This document shows, piece after piece, positions 22,713 through 34,892 of a DNA stretch of 64,000 nucleotides. Source of the stretch: Carettochelys insculpta. Lineage: Eukaryota > Chordata > Testudines > Carettochelyidae. The notes beneath the pieces were generated by a model that made no database searches, was not told where the DNA came from, and saw only the letters and a list, made by a program, of their open reading frames with translations. The first letter of the stretch is position 1, and the number at the start of each line of letters is the position of its first letter. The position numbers and the translations under genes were made by a program. The DNA lies in NCBI RefSeq assembly GCF_033958435.1, contig NC_134139.1, positions 201,111,501 to 201,175,500 on the forward strand, written 5' to 3'.

Positions 22713-24300
22713 TCTAAGGTGGGAGACACTCCCACTCTCTGTTCAATCCTTGGTTAATGGAGTCAAATTTGCAAATAAATTGCAGCTCAGAGATTTCTCT
22801 CTCCATTTGATTTTTGAAATTTCTTTGTTTCAGGACTGCCACCCTTAAATCTGCTACTTTTTGTCTAGGGAGATTGAAGTGCTCTCCCACAGACTTCCAT
22901 ACTTTACCGTTCCTGATGTCTGATTTATGTTCATTTATTCTTTTTCGTAGAGACTGTCCAGATTGGCCAATGTAAATTGCAGTGGGGCATTGCTTGCACA
23001 TGGTGGCGTATATTATATTAGAAGATGTGCAGGTAAAGGAGCCCCCGATGGCATGGTTGATGTTAGGTCCTGTGATGGCATCACTGGTGTACATATGTGA
23101 GCAGATTTGTCAGCAGGGTTTATTCCAGGGATTGGTTGTCAGGCTGTCTGTAGGCGAGGACAGGCCTGTGTCCAGAGGTCTGTGAGAGTGACAGATCATT
23201 GTTCAGAATGGGTTGCAGATCAATGATGATGCGTTGGAGAGGCCTGAGGTGGGGGCTGTATGTGAGATGGTCAGTGGTTTTTCTCTTGTTTTCCTTGCGA
23301 GGCCTGTCTTGTAGCAGGTGGGTTCTGGGTACCCATATGGCTCTGTCAATCTGTTTCCTCACTTCCTTCGATGGGTATTGTAGTTTGAGGAGAGCGTGGT
23401 AAAGGTCTTGCCGATATTTGTCTCTGTCTGATGGATCAGAGCAAATACGGGTGTATCTGAGTGCTTGCCTGTGTACAATGGATCATGTAGTATGCCCTGG
23501 ATGGAGCTGGAGGCCTGTAGATAAGCAACGTGGTCTGTGGGTTTTCGGTGTAGGGTGGTATTTACGTGACCATTTCTCATCTGATCAGTATGTCCAGGAA
23601 GTGAATCTCTTGTGTGGACTGGTCCAGGCTAAGGTTGATGTTGGGGTGGAAACTGTTGAAATCATGGCGGAACTCTTCAAGAGCCTTCTTCCCCTGAGTC
23701 CAGACGACGAAGATGTCATCAATATAGCGTAGGTAGAGGAGGGGTGCTAGGGGATGAGAACTGAGAAAGTGTTGTTCCAGGTCAGCCATAAAAATGTCGG
23801 TATACTGTGGGGCCATGAGGGTTCCCATAGCAGTGCCACTGATTTGAAGGTATAATTTGTCCTCAAATTTGAAATAGTTGTGTGTGAGGACAAAGTCAAA
23901 AAACTCTGTCACCATTTGAGCCTCGGTCTCATCAGGGATAATGTTCCTAATAGTTTGGAGTCCATCTTCATGTGGAATGTTGGTGTAAAAGCCCTCTACA
24001 CCCACAGTGGTCAGAATGGTGTTTTCAGGAAGGTCACCAATGGATTTTATGAGTAACAGAAAAGTTTAGAGCATGAGCTTTCGTGAGTTAACTGACTTCT
24101 TCAGTTAACTCACGAAAGCTCATGCTCTAAACTTTTCTGTTAGTCTATAAGGTGCCACAGGACCCTTCGTTGCTCTACAGATCCAGACTAACACGGCTAC
24201 CCCTCTGATACTTGACAATGGATTTTAGTTTCCTGAGGAAGTTGGTGGTATGTCGAAGAAAGCTGGGGGTGCTGGTCATATAGCCTTTAAGTAGAGAGTC
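22713..24300 (-). mobile_element. Penelope-like element: reverse transcriptase and GIY-YIG part
   Basis: On the minus strand, 24280-23577 encodes the telomerase-like reverse transcriptase (NIPHEDGLQ, GTAMGT, LRYIDDIFV). The region 23580-23120 carries a linker with HINTTL/RKPTD. The region 23094-22714 encodes a GIY-YIG endonuclease domain (AIYIGQSGQSLRKRINEHKSD) preceded by cysteines. Several frame breaks, including loss of the first-half frame near 23140, make it inactive. A solo terminal repeat is inserted at 24050-24216. The upstream part of the element is attached in opposite orientation at 24300-24620. Confidence 0.85.
24050..24216. mobile_element. Solitary Penelope terminal repeat with perfect hairpin
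   Basis: This 167-base insertion is absent from the matching PLE copy in unit B (39115). It is flanked by an 11-base duplication AATGGATTTTA at 24039-24049 and 24217-24227. Bases 24055-24095 and 24101-24141 form a perfect 41-base inverted repeat around a 5-base spacer. Each arm contains the CACGAAAGC segment of the PLE hammerhead motif. The right part is the standard terminal-repeat tail ending '...ctctgatactt'. Confidence 0.8.
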
Positions 24301-24620
24301 CACATATCCAAACAAGGGTGTCAATGCCTCATTTAACAAGTCTCTGTCCGAGGATCTCACTGAGGAATGTACAAAGGAACTGCAGCATCTGCTCAAGACC
24401 CTCCCCATAAAATCACAGGAACAAATTTACGCAACCACACCCCTTGAACACAAACCAGGTTTGTTTACCTGCTACCCAAGATCCATAAACCTGGAAATCC
24501 CAGACACCCCATCACCTGAGGCATTGGCACCCTCACCGCGGGATTGTCTGGATATGTGGACTCTCTGCTTAGACTCAATGCTACAAAACAAAACAAAAAT
24601 TCATGAATTTCTGGTACAGA
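24300..24620 (+). mobile_element. Inverted 5' part of the same Penelope element
   Basis: On + it encodes EECTKELQHLLKTLP and LLPKIHKPGNP-type motifs that precede the reverse transcriptase core. It ends at GYVDSLL, the same motif at which the minus-strand part begins. The element is therefore 5'-inverted, as in twin-primed retrotransposons. Unit B has the same arrangement at 39190-39520. Confidence 0.7.
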
Positions 24621-24674
24621 GTTTTTTTTTATGTAATTAACTTTATTTCTCATGTCCAAATGTATTTAATCCTC

Positions 24675-25693
24675 TTCTCACCTCAAACACCCTTTCTTTT
24701 TGGCTCTTGTTCTGCTTCTGTGTTTCTCTAATGGTCCTTCTGCATATTACAAGAACCCCATTGAGGTCTCCTTCCCAGGCTGCCTATGGCCAGTTACTAG
24801 CTTGGGGAACTGTTATTTCAGAGTGCAACTGAGATTGTCCCACTGAGCGATGACAATATCTCCATCACAGAAATACAGGACAGGCGACTTTGAGAAATCA
24901 TGTCATTATTGATTTTATTACCGCTCCCTACGCTGATTAAGGGCGAGGTCAATTTGGCCATCCCAGAAAGGGATATGTCCAACCTGGTCTTAAAAACCAC
25001 CAGTGCTGGGGATTCCACAACCCTCCTTAAAAAAACCTATTCCTGAGTTTAATGATGCTTCTAGTTTGATTAATTTTCCTAAGAGGTGCTCCAGCTAAAC
25101 CTTAATGCATGTTAAAATAGTTACTTCTCCTAGCTTCAGTGGTCATGGAGAACAATTCATCACAATCCCTTTAATAACAGTCCTTGATTTATTTAAAGGC
25201 TTTACTAAGATCCCTCCTCAGTGGTTGTTTCTCAGGACTAAACAGACACAGGTTTTTTAACCCTTCATTATAGGTCAGATTTTATTGACCCTTTTTTCAT
25301 TCATTATTTTCCTTTACTTTGGAGTCTCCATCTTGTCATGTGTCTCCTTTTTAAAGATAAGTTTTGTTTTTGCCCTTCCCCAGTTCCCCTGTCCCGCTGG
25401 TTCTTCCACAGATATGACTACTTTTGTTAAAGTTCTGTGGCCACAGGACTCATGGGGACAGGAATATCTGCACTCTTCATCAATGGGAAAATCTCTGTTC
25501 TTCCTTTGATCATATGTCATATGATTCTTGTTTTAGCTGTGATATCCTCGGTGAGAGTGAAAGCAGCAGCGATTGTCCCTGCAGCGTCTTTCAGAATCTG
25601 GAAGACAAGACGTGGCCTCTAAAATCCTTGGTGGATTTCCACATAGGAGCCTCTGTATTCTCCATAATATCTTCTTACTCTTCTTTCAATAAA
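24675..25693 (+). pseudogene. Defensin copy B: only intron 2 and exon 3 remain
   Basis: From 24675 the sequence follows copy C from 41656 to its polyadenylation signal (here AATAAA at 25688). Immediately upstream, 24615-24674 matches the region about 1.2 kb before copy C exon 1, so about 2.1 kb with exons 1 and 2 is deleted. The junction has a CTC microhomology. The exon 3 equivalent starts at 25537 but reads CTG TGA, so even that is stopped. It shares with copy C the loss of about 790 bases of intron 2 that copies A and D keep. Confidence 0.8.
24868..25285 (-). repeat. Ancient CR1/L3-type relic, unit B
   Basis: Collinear with the relic at 9900-10320; same intronic position. Confidence 0.55.
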
Positions 25694-27516
25694 AGCCACT
25701 GGTGGTGATGGTGTATTGCAAAAGTGTGCAAAAGTGACTGGTTTCATGGACACATAGGGCTGCTATTTGTATTTGTTTTCTATCCAAACCCCTTTGGCTT
25801 TTCTCCAGCATTTTTTGATACAGAGCAAAGGGGCTGAGGGCCGTGCTTTCAAATGATTGCAATGCAGAGTTCCTAAAAGGCCATTTACAGAAATCTCATC
25901 CGTATCATATGTCCCAGGAACAGAGTGTGGCTAGTCCATGGCTGTCCCTCTAAACACATTCATGTGAGAAGGAGACAGGTGTGTCTCTGTCTTTCTCCAC
26001 CACCAGCTCCATCTGTCCCCCCAACATTTGCTCCACTGAAATGGGAGTGTAGCAGCCATTTGCTTGGCAGAAGTTGCTCCCTGCTGTCTTCTATCTCTTC
26101 CTGCTGGCTCGCATCTCACAGGCAGATTTGTACACGTGCCATAACACAGGAGTCACACTGAGCTGGACCCTGCATTTCCAGTCCCCACCACCATCAGCTG
26201 CAACTCCTGCCTCTTTTTTTACTTACCTTCCCCTGCCATGTTCTCTGTAGCCACCCACTCCACAACACAGAATTCTGCCCATTATGTGGCCTAGCCCATG
26301 GAGTCATTTGTATCTTAACTACCATCTTTCTGGATGTCAAATGTTTCCATTTCAATTTCTCCCCACACCTCCTTCCTGATCCAGTTCACATGGAGAGGTG
26401 CAAAGAGAGGGTGAGAGAGAGAGAGAGAGAGAGGGGGGCTGCGTCCACACGATGAGATAAAAATAAATTGAAGACAGTTAGCTCGATATTACTATGTGAC
26501 TGTCTTCACTTTAAATACCATTACCTCTATTTAGGAGCACTAATATCCAGATTGCAAAATTGCCGGTACCTGATGGGTTTACCCTCAACCTCAAATTCAG
26601 AAGTTCGATTCAAGGCCATTTTGTGAGTACCATGTCTTAAAATCAGATTTATTAGCCTCTTGGGGGTCCCATGTATAACTCACAATGCCCCTCAGCGCTC
26701 CACTCTGGCCAGTGATCTCCATTTAATTAGGCGACAGGAAGACTGTGAATTTCCATGTGGAAGCAGAAAGCCTGCAGCTGTGGGCTCATGTTTACATGAC
26801 AGCCTAAGAAATGTCTTTCTGTCTTTGCTATTAGTTCTGTGAGCTCATATACCCATTACAAGTAGCCCCACCATGGAGTTAGTGGTTCTGTTTCAGCACT
26901 TTTTATATTTTTCTGTGCTGCCTGGCACCATCTGCTGCAGCGCAACACCACATGGCAAGAAGGCTGCTGGAGGGGTTGTGCTTGCATAAGATGTGGAGAA
27001 AATACTTCTCAGGTGTCTACATTTGTGTGCGAACCTCCCTCATAGGCGCAACACAGTTTGAGTCTTTCCCAGGCTCTGTCACATCACGTGGGTGGCCCAC
27101 CAAACTACTCAAAAGATGTGCCTGCCGTTCAGTGTTGACCATGCTGCCAGGCAGCACCATGTCATAGACTACACGTGTTTAGTTTTCTAGCAGTGGGAAA
27201 GGTATTCGGGGGCTTAGAGCTGCGGGGGGTAGTCTCCAATGGTGGATAACATACTCAGCGAGGACCATGTCAACTGGGCTCCTACTAAATCACCCCATGC
27301 CCATGGCGTGGAACCACTGCGTCTTGCTGCAACCAGGGGAAGTCTCACCGGTGGATAAGATTCTTGGGAGGACCGCTTCAATTGAGCTCCCATTTAACTT
27401 CAGCCCACCCATAGTGTAGAATCACTGTGGCCTGCTGCTGCTGGTGGTAGGTCTTCCCCGGCATCTAAGATAGGCAGGGGGACTACATCATCTTCTTCTG
27501 CACTTCAAGTAGCTCT
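25694..27516 (+). other. 3' flank of copy B
   Basis: Collinear with unit A 10738-13295 but without the Harbinger derivative (empty site about 26392). It has a (GA)n tract at about 26408-26432. No gene is supported. Confidence 0.5.
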
Positions 27517-27962
27517 TGTCAAAGTTAGACTCAAGACTCACAATTTGTCAGACCACTCTGTTTATTAGCAAAGCTGCTCTGCTTGTACATTTAGAAAAGT
27601 GAGCCCCCTCCCAGGGCTCAGGTCTCTTAATTTATACAGCTCAAGAAGGCAAGTTAATAGACAAAGGAAAAAAAGAAAAAAAACAGACACCCACCCACCC
27701 CATATAGTCCCTGAGATCAGTCACGTACCTTCATTTCCATATCACCCTCAGCAATCCCCTGCCAATGACTCCTTAGTTACCTTAATTAATCGCTGTTTAG
27801 CACCTAATGCTCTGGTTCCTGCTTTTCCAGGCACACCTGGCTCTGTTTAAATCATCATAACCTCCCCTTCTTGAGCTTAGAAGCAACATTGTATCAGTGT
27901 GATTTAATTTCTTTTTACAATGTAACTCTTTTATGTACAATGTCACATCTTATACTTCCACA
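27517..27962 (-). mobile_element. Solo LTR, 446 bp
   Basis: It is absent from the same place in units A (13296) and C. It starts TGTCAAAG and ends TTCCACA on +, with a CTCT duplication at 27513-27516 and 27963-27966. A minus-strand TATAAATTAAGAGACC (about 27640) followed by AATAAACAGAG (about 27573) suggests minus orientation. It inserted after the unit B duplication. Confidence 0.8.
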
Positions 27963-27966
27963 CTCT

Positions 27967-28686
27967 GCAGCTGTCGATCACAGCAACTCCCCACCCTCGC
28001 CACCCCGGCGCATGCCAGAAATATTTTAAGGAGCTTGCTGTCCATTGCAGACACCTGCTGGTTTTATATATTATGCATACATTTTTTTGCTGATATGTGC
28101 TGTCTGTCTTCATGCTTTGAGGCATTCAGAAACATGCGGAGAGGTGCGGCTAGTTGAGATTTCTGTTTGCATTCTAATTTCAGTGTATGATTTTTCATAG
28201 CCATCTCCAGTCTTGGCAATTTCTGTGTAACGAAGGGGAAAGTCAAAAATTCTTTTTTGCTGGACTTTTCCATCCTTTTTCTTCTAACTTTGAGGATACA
28301 GTCAGGGTCCCTGTATTATTTTCAGGGATTGGATGCAATCACTGTAGGGGGGACACTGAGTGGATGGCCTGTTTAGAATTCAGCTACAGGAAAAAGACAT
28401 TTTTGTAAATCTTTTTGCTCCCTGTGTGGAAGCCCTACTTTTCCTTCCTTTCCTTGGGAAAAATGGACGTTTGTCTAGCACGGGAGGGAATGAGGAGAAC
28501 ACAATGTGGGAAAATGACGTGAAAGACCAGTGAGCATACCCAGAATGCTACAGGGTTGAGGAAACAGTCGAATAGCTTCCCACAATACACTACTGCAACA
28601 GTTGACGTTTGCCAATTTGAGTGTTGCAGCAATCAGTTGACTTTATGAGGAGTACGTGGGAGGTGAGGATGGTGAAATATGAACTT
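27967..28686 (+). other. Shared downstream block, unit B
   Basis: Collinear with 13310-14015. No gene is supported. Confidence 0.45.
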
Positions 28687-29220
28687 AGTACTTCCTGAAT
28701 TACAAAATCAAAGTTAATGAAGTTGAATTTTTCTCTTAGTGCTACAAAATGACATGGATGCACCTTAGGTCTAAACAGTGGCATCTGATAGATTATGCCA
28801 TTGTCAGAAGGCGAGACATCCAAGACGTACTGATCACCAGAGTAATGCGAGGTGCAGAGTGCTGGACAGATCACAGATTAGTCAGGATGTCTCTTCAACT
28901 TCACATCACTCCCTCTCAGCACAAATGCCGTAAGCATGTGCGACCTACTTTTAACGTAGCCAAACTAAAAGATGCTCAATGTTTCAACAATTTTCAGAAG
29001 AGTCTCGATGACAAATTAACATCCCATGGTCGACTGATCAGTACTGTAACTGGAAAGTGGGATGAGTTGAAGCAGATTGTGACTGACGCAGCAATAACAT
29101 CGCTTGGACTAACGAAAAGAATACATCAGGATTGGTTCGATGAGAACCAAGAAGAAACATGTTCAGCACTGGAAGTAAAGAGAAAAGCCTTTATTGAATG
29201 GCAGAATGACCCCTCCTCAG

Positions 29221-31889
29221 TATCAAGTGAAAAGGGCACTCCAGAGAAACCTCATACAACAGGGGAAACTGAGGCACAGTAGAAAAGTTACAATTATTTT
29301 GAATCTTTTGGTGGAATACCCTTTTGAGTTTTACCCCGCAACCCAGGCCGATGTACACGGTAGCCAATCCAATAGGACTGTCCAGGGTTGTGATGAGGAT
29401 CTGTGTGATAGGTGTCTTCCCTGAAAGAAGGACTGAGGTTTTTCTAAGGGTAAAAAAAAAAGACAGTTTATTGAAGGGTAACACAAGACAAACAAGAGGA
29501 AACAAGAACTGAGCCGCCTAAGCAACAGACTGATCTTTTTTCCCCCACACAACTAGTCTTAGCACAGGGTTTTATTAATTTAAAACTAGAGCCTGTGAAC
29601 TTGTAACACTGCAACAAGCAGTAACGCTGCAACAAGCAGCAGTCTTAGTTAAACCCTCTACTTACTGCACATCTTGGAGGCCACATATTGTCTTCAGTGG
29701 GTGCTGCAAAGGGAAAACCGTTAACACACAGAGCTTTACAATATTCTATTAATAGAAAGCCCGCTGTGGGGTATTATTCCCTCACAAGCAGGTCGGGGAG
29801 AACTTCCAGGTTCTCAACCCTATTTCCAGAGTTACCTCCTACGATGACTCTGGTCGCTCGACCTCCCTCTCGAGCAAGGGGGCAGCAGATCTTGTGGGGC
29901 CACCTCCTACGACAGCTCCCAAGATATAGTGGAGAGCACACCTCTTACGATGGTTCCAACTATATCTTTGTTGGAATCCCCTTTTTGGGAGACTTTCGTT
30001 TTTGGGGGTTACCTCTTACAACAACTCCCTATTAGGGCTACTGTTGTATTTCTTTTTCCCAGGTCCCAAAGGCGAGGTACCGCAAAGGATGAAACACAAA
30101 GACAAACAATTGACAGCAGGGGACCAACAGTTCTGAAGACTGAAGGCCCTAGGTTTATTATTCCCACAGCTTTTATAATCAAGCAGGAGCACATTATTAT
30201 GAAAAAAGCAATTGGATATAATTCGTCTAACTCAGCACATCTATCTCTAGTAAAAGCACATTGTTCCTCCCAGGCCTTGATCATGAACTCTTAGAATACA
30301 CCTGGTTCAAGCAACACAGCTCCCCCGTGGCTTGCCTCCAAGAGAGCAGATGTCTTGTTTGCAAAACATGTTATGTTGCTTCAGATGCCAAGAGTCCAGC
30401 TGGGCCTGGGAGGTATGTAGGAGGGAAAGGCAAAACTCCTTCAGGCTGCCTCTCATGGCAGCTCTTTCCAATAACCCTAAACCTAAGACCACCTCTCACA
30501 GCAGTTTTTTTGGTGTGGGTTTACCCTTTATGGGTCAGTTTCAAAGTTGAAATAGTATAAGCTCTGTCCCTTTAAGGGTTAATAAAATATAATTTCCTAT
30601 TCTAATATGTGGAATGCATAAGTTCACTGGCTGGTTTCAAATACAGCCCCCCCCCCCGTGCTTTACATTAAGCTAGTGTGTTAAAGGGTCACAAAATCTG
30701 AGCCGCATTAAGGATCTGGGGCAGTCCGAGTCCACTACCTTTAAATACGCTGCTGCCACTTTAAATCTTAACAGTTCTAGCACATCCAACAACAGGCAAA
30801 TATACAGCAGCAAGTATAAAATAGACACATTAAGCAATTTATTATACTTAAACTATTACGACCTTAGCCTGTATATTGTATTTTTACAATACCTCTTATC
30901 CTGTTCTGTGTCCAGGCACTGGGCCTGCGGATCTCTTGACACAGGAGCTAGGAAGTTATGGCCGGCACAGGCGCATTTTTACAGCTCCGCGCAAGGCCTG
31001 ACAGGAAAGAGGGAAAAAGAAGGCAGGAGGAAAAAAGCACCAACTTGGTTAACAAAAAAAACCTTCTAAAAAAGGACGGCCTTAATTCCCGTCACCAGCC
31101 ACAGGCAATGATCAGCGAATGGGAAGGACAGTGCCGTTGCTGTGGTTTTCCCGCTTCACAGGGCGCGCGCTCGTAAGGCAGCGTCACCTGGCATGGGCAA
31201 ACCCTCTGACAAAAACCGGAGCCTTCAGTGATTTTGCTTAACAGGAACTCTTCTGCATCCCTCGGTGACTACGGTCGCACAGTTCGAGTTCCTGTAGTCG
31301 GTCCTCTTCTTTTCTTCGACGTCCCACAATGGCTAGGGTACGATGATTGACACGACGTTCATTGTCTTCTTTCTTCTAGTGATTTCTCAGCTCTTCAGTG
31401 ATCCGCTCTCGTCGGCCGCTCCGATGCGACTGACCGACAGGGGCCTCAGGTTCCTAACTTTATAGAGCCAGCAAGGACCTGGCTGAAAACCTTGTTGCAT
31501 TTTGGTTGTCACGGCAACCAAGAAAAGTTCAGTGTTTCATATTTATAAGGTATCGAAAACTAACCAATCAATTGTTAGAATTTCAAACCTAAACTTATAC
31601 ATATTAATTACTCCGTATAAATATTAATACCAACTGTCATTTCCAACTATCATTCTTATTTACCTTGCTTTACACAGTCCTATACAGTATTTTTAAAGGG
31701 GATTTTGAAGTGAACCTTTTACAAAGCACCTCTATGGGTTTGATAGGGAATAAAGTCGCGAATCAAACAGCATAGATATTTAAATGCCCAATTCCTAAGG
31801 TTTTTGGTTAAGATGCGGGGAGAAACACACAGACACCTCAGCCCATGGCCAGGGACATATCAAGCATCTCAAGTGAGGATATTTCAACA
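29221..31889 (-). mobile_element. LTR-type insertion, 2.67 kb, family unknown
   Basis: The boundaries come from LINE copy A. There is a 5-base duplication CTCAG at 29216-29220 and 31890-31894. On the minus strand it begins TGTTGAAATA and ends CTTGATA, one base from the canonical TG...CA. A minus-strand TATAAAG lies at about 31464. No protein homology was recognised, and no internal second LTR was seen. A degenerate motif of the form 'acctcctacgaYga' recurs at about 29837, 29902, 29941 and 30009. It could be a very long solo LTR or a non-autonomous LTR element. Confidence 0.55.
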
Positions 31890-32461
31890 CTCAGTCTTCA
31901 AATGGGACCATTTCAAGCACCTTCGGAGCAAATCACAGAAAGACCTCCATCAGATACAAGACAGCTGGTGGGAGAGCAAAGCCAAAGAAATTGAGCACTA
32001 TGCTGAGACCCACAAGTCAAACACGTTCTTTAGTGCTATGAAGACTGTCTATGGACCTCCTAAACCAAGGACTACCCCTTTGCTCTCATCCGACAACACA
32101 ACGCTAATCAAAGACAAACAGGGCATCAACGAAAGATGGTGAGAAAACTTTAGCAACCTCCTTAGCAGACCGTCGACCGTGAATAATAATGTCCTCAATG
32201 AAATTCCACAACAACCCGTCCTGACAGATCTTGACTTTCCGACCACTATAGATGAGATTAAGAAAGCTGTTAGCCAGGTGAGTTCAGGAAGAGCTCCTGG
32301 AAAAGGTGGGATACCAGCAGAGATAACTAAAGTGGCAGGTCCAGCAGCATTAGCAGCGTTCCATAGCGTGATCATCAGCATTTGGGAGGATGAAAACTTC
32401 CCACAGGACCTCTGCGATGCAATTATTGTCTCCGTTTTCAAGAATAAAGGCAGCAAAGCAG

Positions 32462-34892
32462 GATCTGGTCCAAGAGGTAACTGTTACTGGACCGCTTGGA
32501 AATAGTGACCACAATATAATAACTTTTAATATTCCTGTGTTGGGAAGAACACCGCAGCGGTCAAACACTCTGGCATTTAATTTCAAAAAGGGGAATTACA
32601 CTAAAATGAGGAAGCTAGTTAAACAGAAACTAAAAGGTAGAGTAATTAAACTAAAATCCCTGGAAGCTGCATGGAAACTGTTTAAAGACACCATACTAGA
32701 GGCCCAACTTAAATGTATACCCCAAATAAAAAAACACAGTAAGAGACCTAACAAAGAACCACCATGGCTAAACAGCCATGTTAAAAAGGCAGTGAGAGAG
32801 AAAAGGGCAGCTTTTAAAAAGTGGAAGTCAAATCCTAGTGAGGAAAATAGAAAGGAACATAAACACTCCCAAATTAACTGTCATAATGTAGTAAGAAAAG
32901 CCAAAAAAGAGTTTGAGGAACAGCTAGCCAAAAATTCAAAAAACAATAGTAAAATGTTTTTTAAATACATTAGAAGCAGGAAGCCTGCTAAAAAAGCAGT
33001 GGGGCCCTTGGATGATAAAGATATAAAAGGAGCGATCAAGGAAGACAGTGCCATTGCGGAGCGATTAAATGATTTCTTTGCTTCAGTCTTCACGGCTGAA
33101 GATGTTACAGAGGTTCCTAAATCTGAGCCAGCCTTTTTAGGCGACAAATCTGAGGAACTCACTCAGATTGAAGTGACATTAGAGGAGGTTTTGGAATTAA
33201 TTGATAAGCTGAATAGTAACAAGTCTCCAGGACCAGATGGCATTCACCCAAGGGTTCTGAAAGAACTCAAATGTGAAATTGCGGAGTTATTAACAGTGGT
33301 TTGTAACCTATCCTTTAAATCCACTTTGGTACCAAATGACTGGAAGACGGCCAATATAACACCAATATTTAAAAAAGGCTCTAGAGGAGATCCTGGCAAT
33401 TATAGACCGATAAGTTTAACATCAGTACCAGGCAAATTAGTAGAAACACTAGTAAAGAGTAAAATTGCAAGGCACATAGAAGAGCACGAATTGTTGGGCA
33501 AAAGTCAGCATGGTTTCTGCAGAGGGAAGTCGTGTCTGTCTAATCTATTAGAATTCTTTGAAGGGGTTAATAAACATGCGGACAAGGGGCACCCAGTGGA
33601 CATAATATACCTAGATTTCCAGAAAGCCTTTGACACGGTCCCACACCAAAGGCTTTTATGTAAATTAGGTGGTCATGGGATAGGAGGAAAGGTCCTTTCA
33701 TGGATCGGGAATTGGTTAAAAGACAGAAAACAAAGGGTGGGAATAAATGGTAAATTTTCACAATGGAGGGGGGTAACTAGTGGTGTTCCCCAGGGCTCAG
33801 TCCTGGGACCGATCCTGTTCAACTTGTTCATCAATGATCTGGAAAATGAGGTAAGCAGTGAGGTGGCAAAGTTTGCAGATGACACCAAGTTGTTCAGGAC
33901 AGTCAAAACCAAAAGGGATTGTGAAGAACTACAAAAAGATCTCAGCAAACTGAGTGATTGGGCAGCAAAATGGCAAATGAAATTTAATGTGGGTAAGTGT
34001 AAGGTAATGCATGTTGGAAAAAATAACCCAAATTACACGTACTACATGATGGGGTCAAATTTAGCTACGACAGATCAGGAAAGGGATCTTGGAGTTATAG
34101 TGGATAGTTCTCTGAAGACATCCACGCAGTGTGCAGCGGCAGTTAGTAAGGCAAATAGGATGTTAGGAATTATTAAAAAAGGGATCGATAATAAGACAAA
34201 AGATATCATACTTCCCCTATATAAAACTATGGTACGCCCACATCTCGAGTACTGCGTGCAGATGTGGTCTCCTCACCTCAAAAAAGATATATTGGCATTA
34301 GAAAAGGTTCAGAAAAGGGCGACTAAGATGATTAGGGGCTTGGAAAGGGTCCCATATGGGGAGAGGCTAGAGAGACTGGGACTTTTCAGTTTGGAAAAGA
34401 GGCGATTGAGGGGCGATATGATAGAGGTATATAAAATCATGAATGGTGTGGAGAAAGTGAATATAGAAAAATTATTTACCTTTTCCCATAATACAAGAAC
34501 TAGGGGACACCAAATGAAATTGATGGGTAGTGGGTTCAAAACTAATAAAAGGAAATTTTTCTTCACACAGCGCACAGTCAACCTGTGGAACTCCTTGCCC
34601 GAGGCGGCTGTGAAGGCCAGGACTCTATTAGGGTTTAAAAAAGAGCTTGATAAATTTTTGCAGGTCAGGTCCATAAATGGCTATTAGCCAGGGATAAAGT
34701 ATGGTGCCCTAGCCTTCATAACAAGGGCAGGAGATGGATGGCAGGAGATAAATCACTTGTCTTCTGTTCTCCTTCTCTGGGGCGCCTGGCATTGGCCACC
34801 GTCGGCAGATGGGATGCTGGGCTTGATGGACCTTTGGTCTGACCCAGTATGGCCATTCTTATGTTCTTATGTTCTTATGTTCTTATGTTCTT
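32462..34892 (+). mobile_element. Young CR1 LINE, 5'-truncated
   Basis: It inserted between GCAG and AATGTGG of the LINE, with no duplication or loss relative to copy A. It ends with four (TTCTTATG)-type repeats. The 3' untranslated region is 34688-34860. It belongs to the same family as the disrupted CR1 at 5572-8784. Confidence 0.9.
32463..34687 (+). CDS. CR1 ORF2 protein (end of endonuclease plus reverse transcriptase)
   Basis: About 740 uninterrupted codons. The frame begins inside the endonuclease with the catalytic GNSDHN motif. It continues through [49 protein letters not shown] and the FADDT catalytic box, to the CR1 C-terminal domain ending SINGY. The open frame happens to extend 24 codons upstream into the host LINE. 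Most of the endonuclease, ORF1 and the promoter are missing, so it cannot mobilise itself as it stands. The lack of stops indicates recent insertion. Confidence 0.85.

Noticed and set aside
27599..27850. Possible coding exon on + between duplicon blocks
   Set aside because: It lies wholly inside the solo LTR at 27517-27962.
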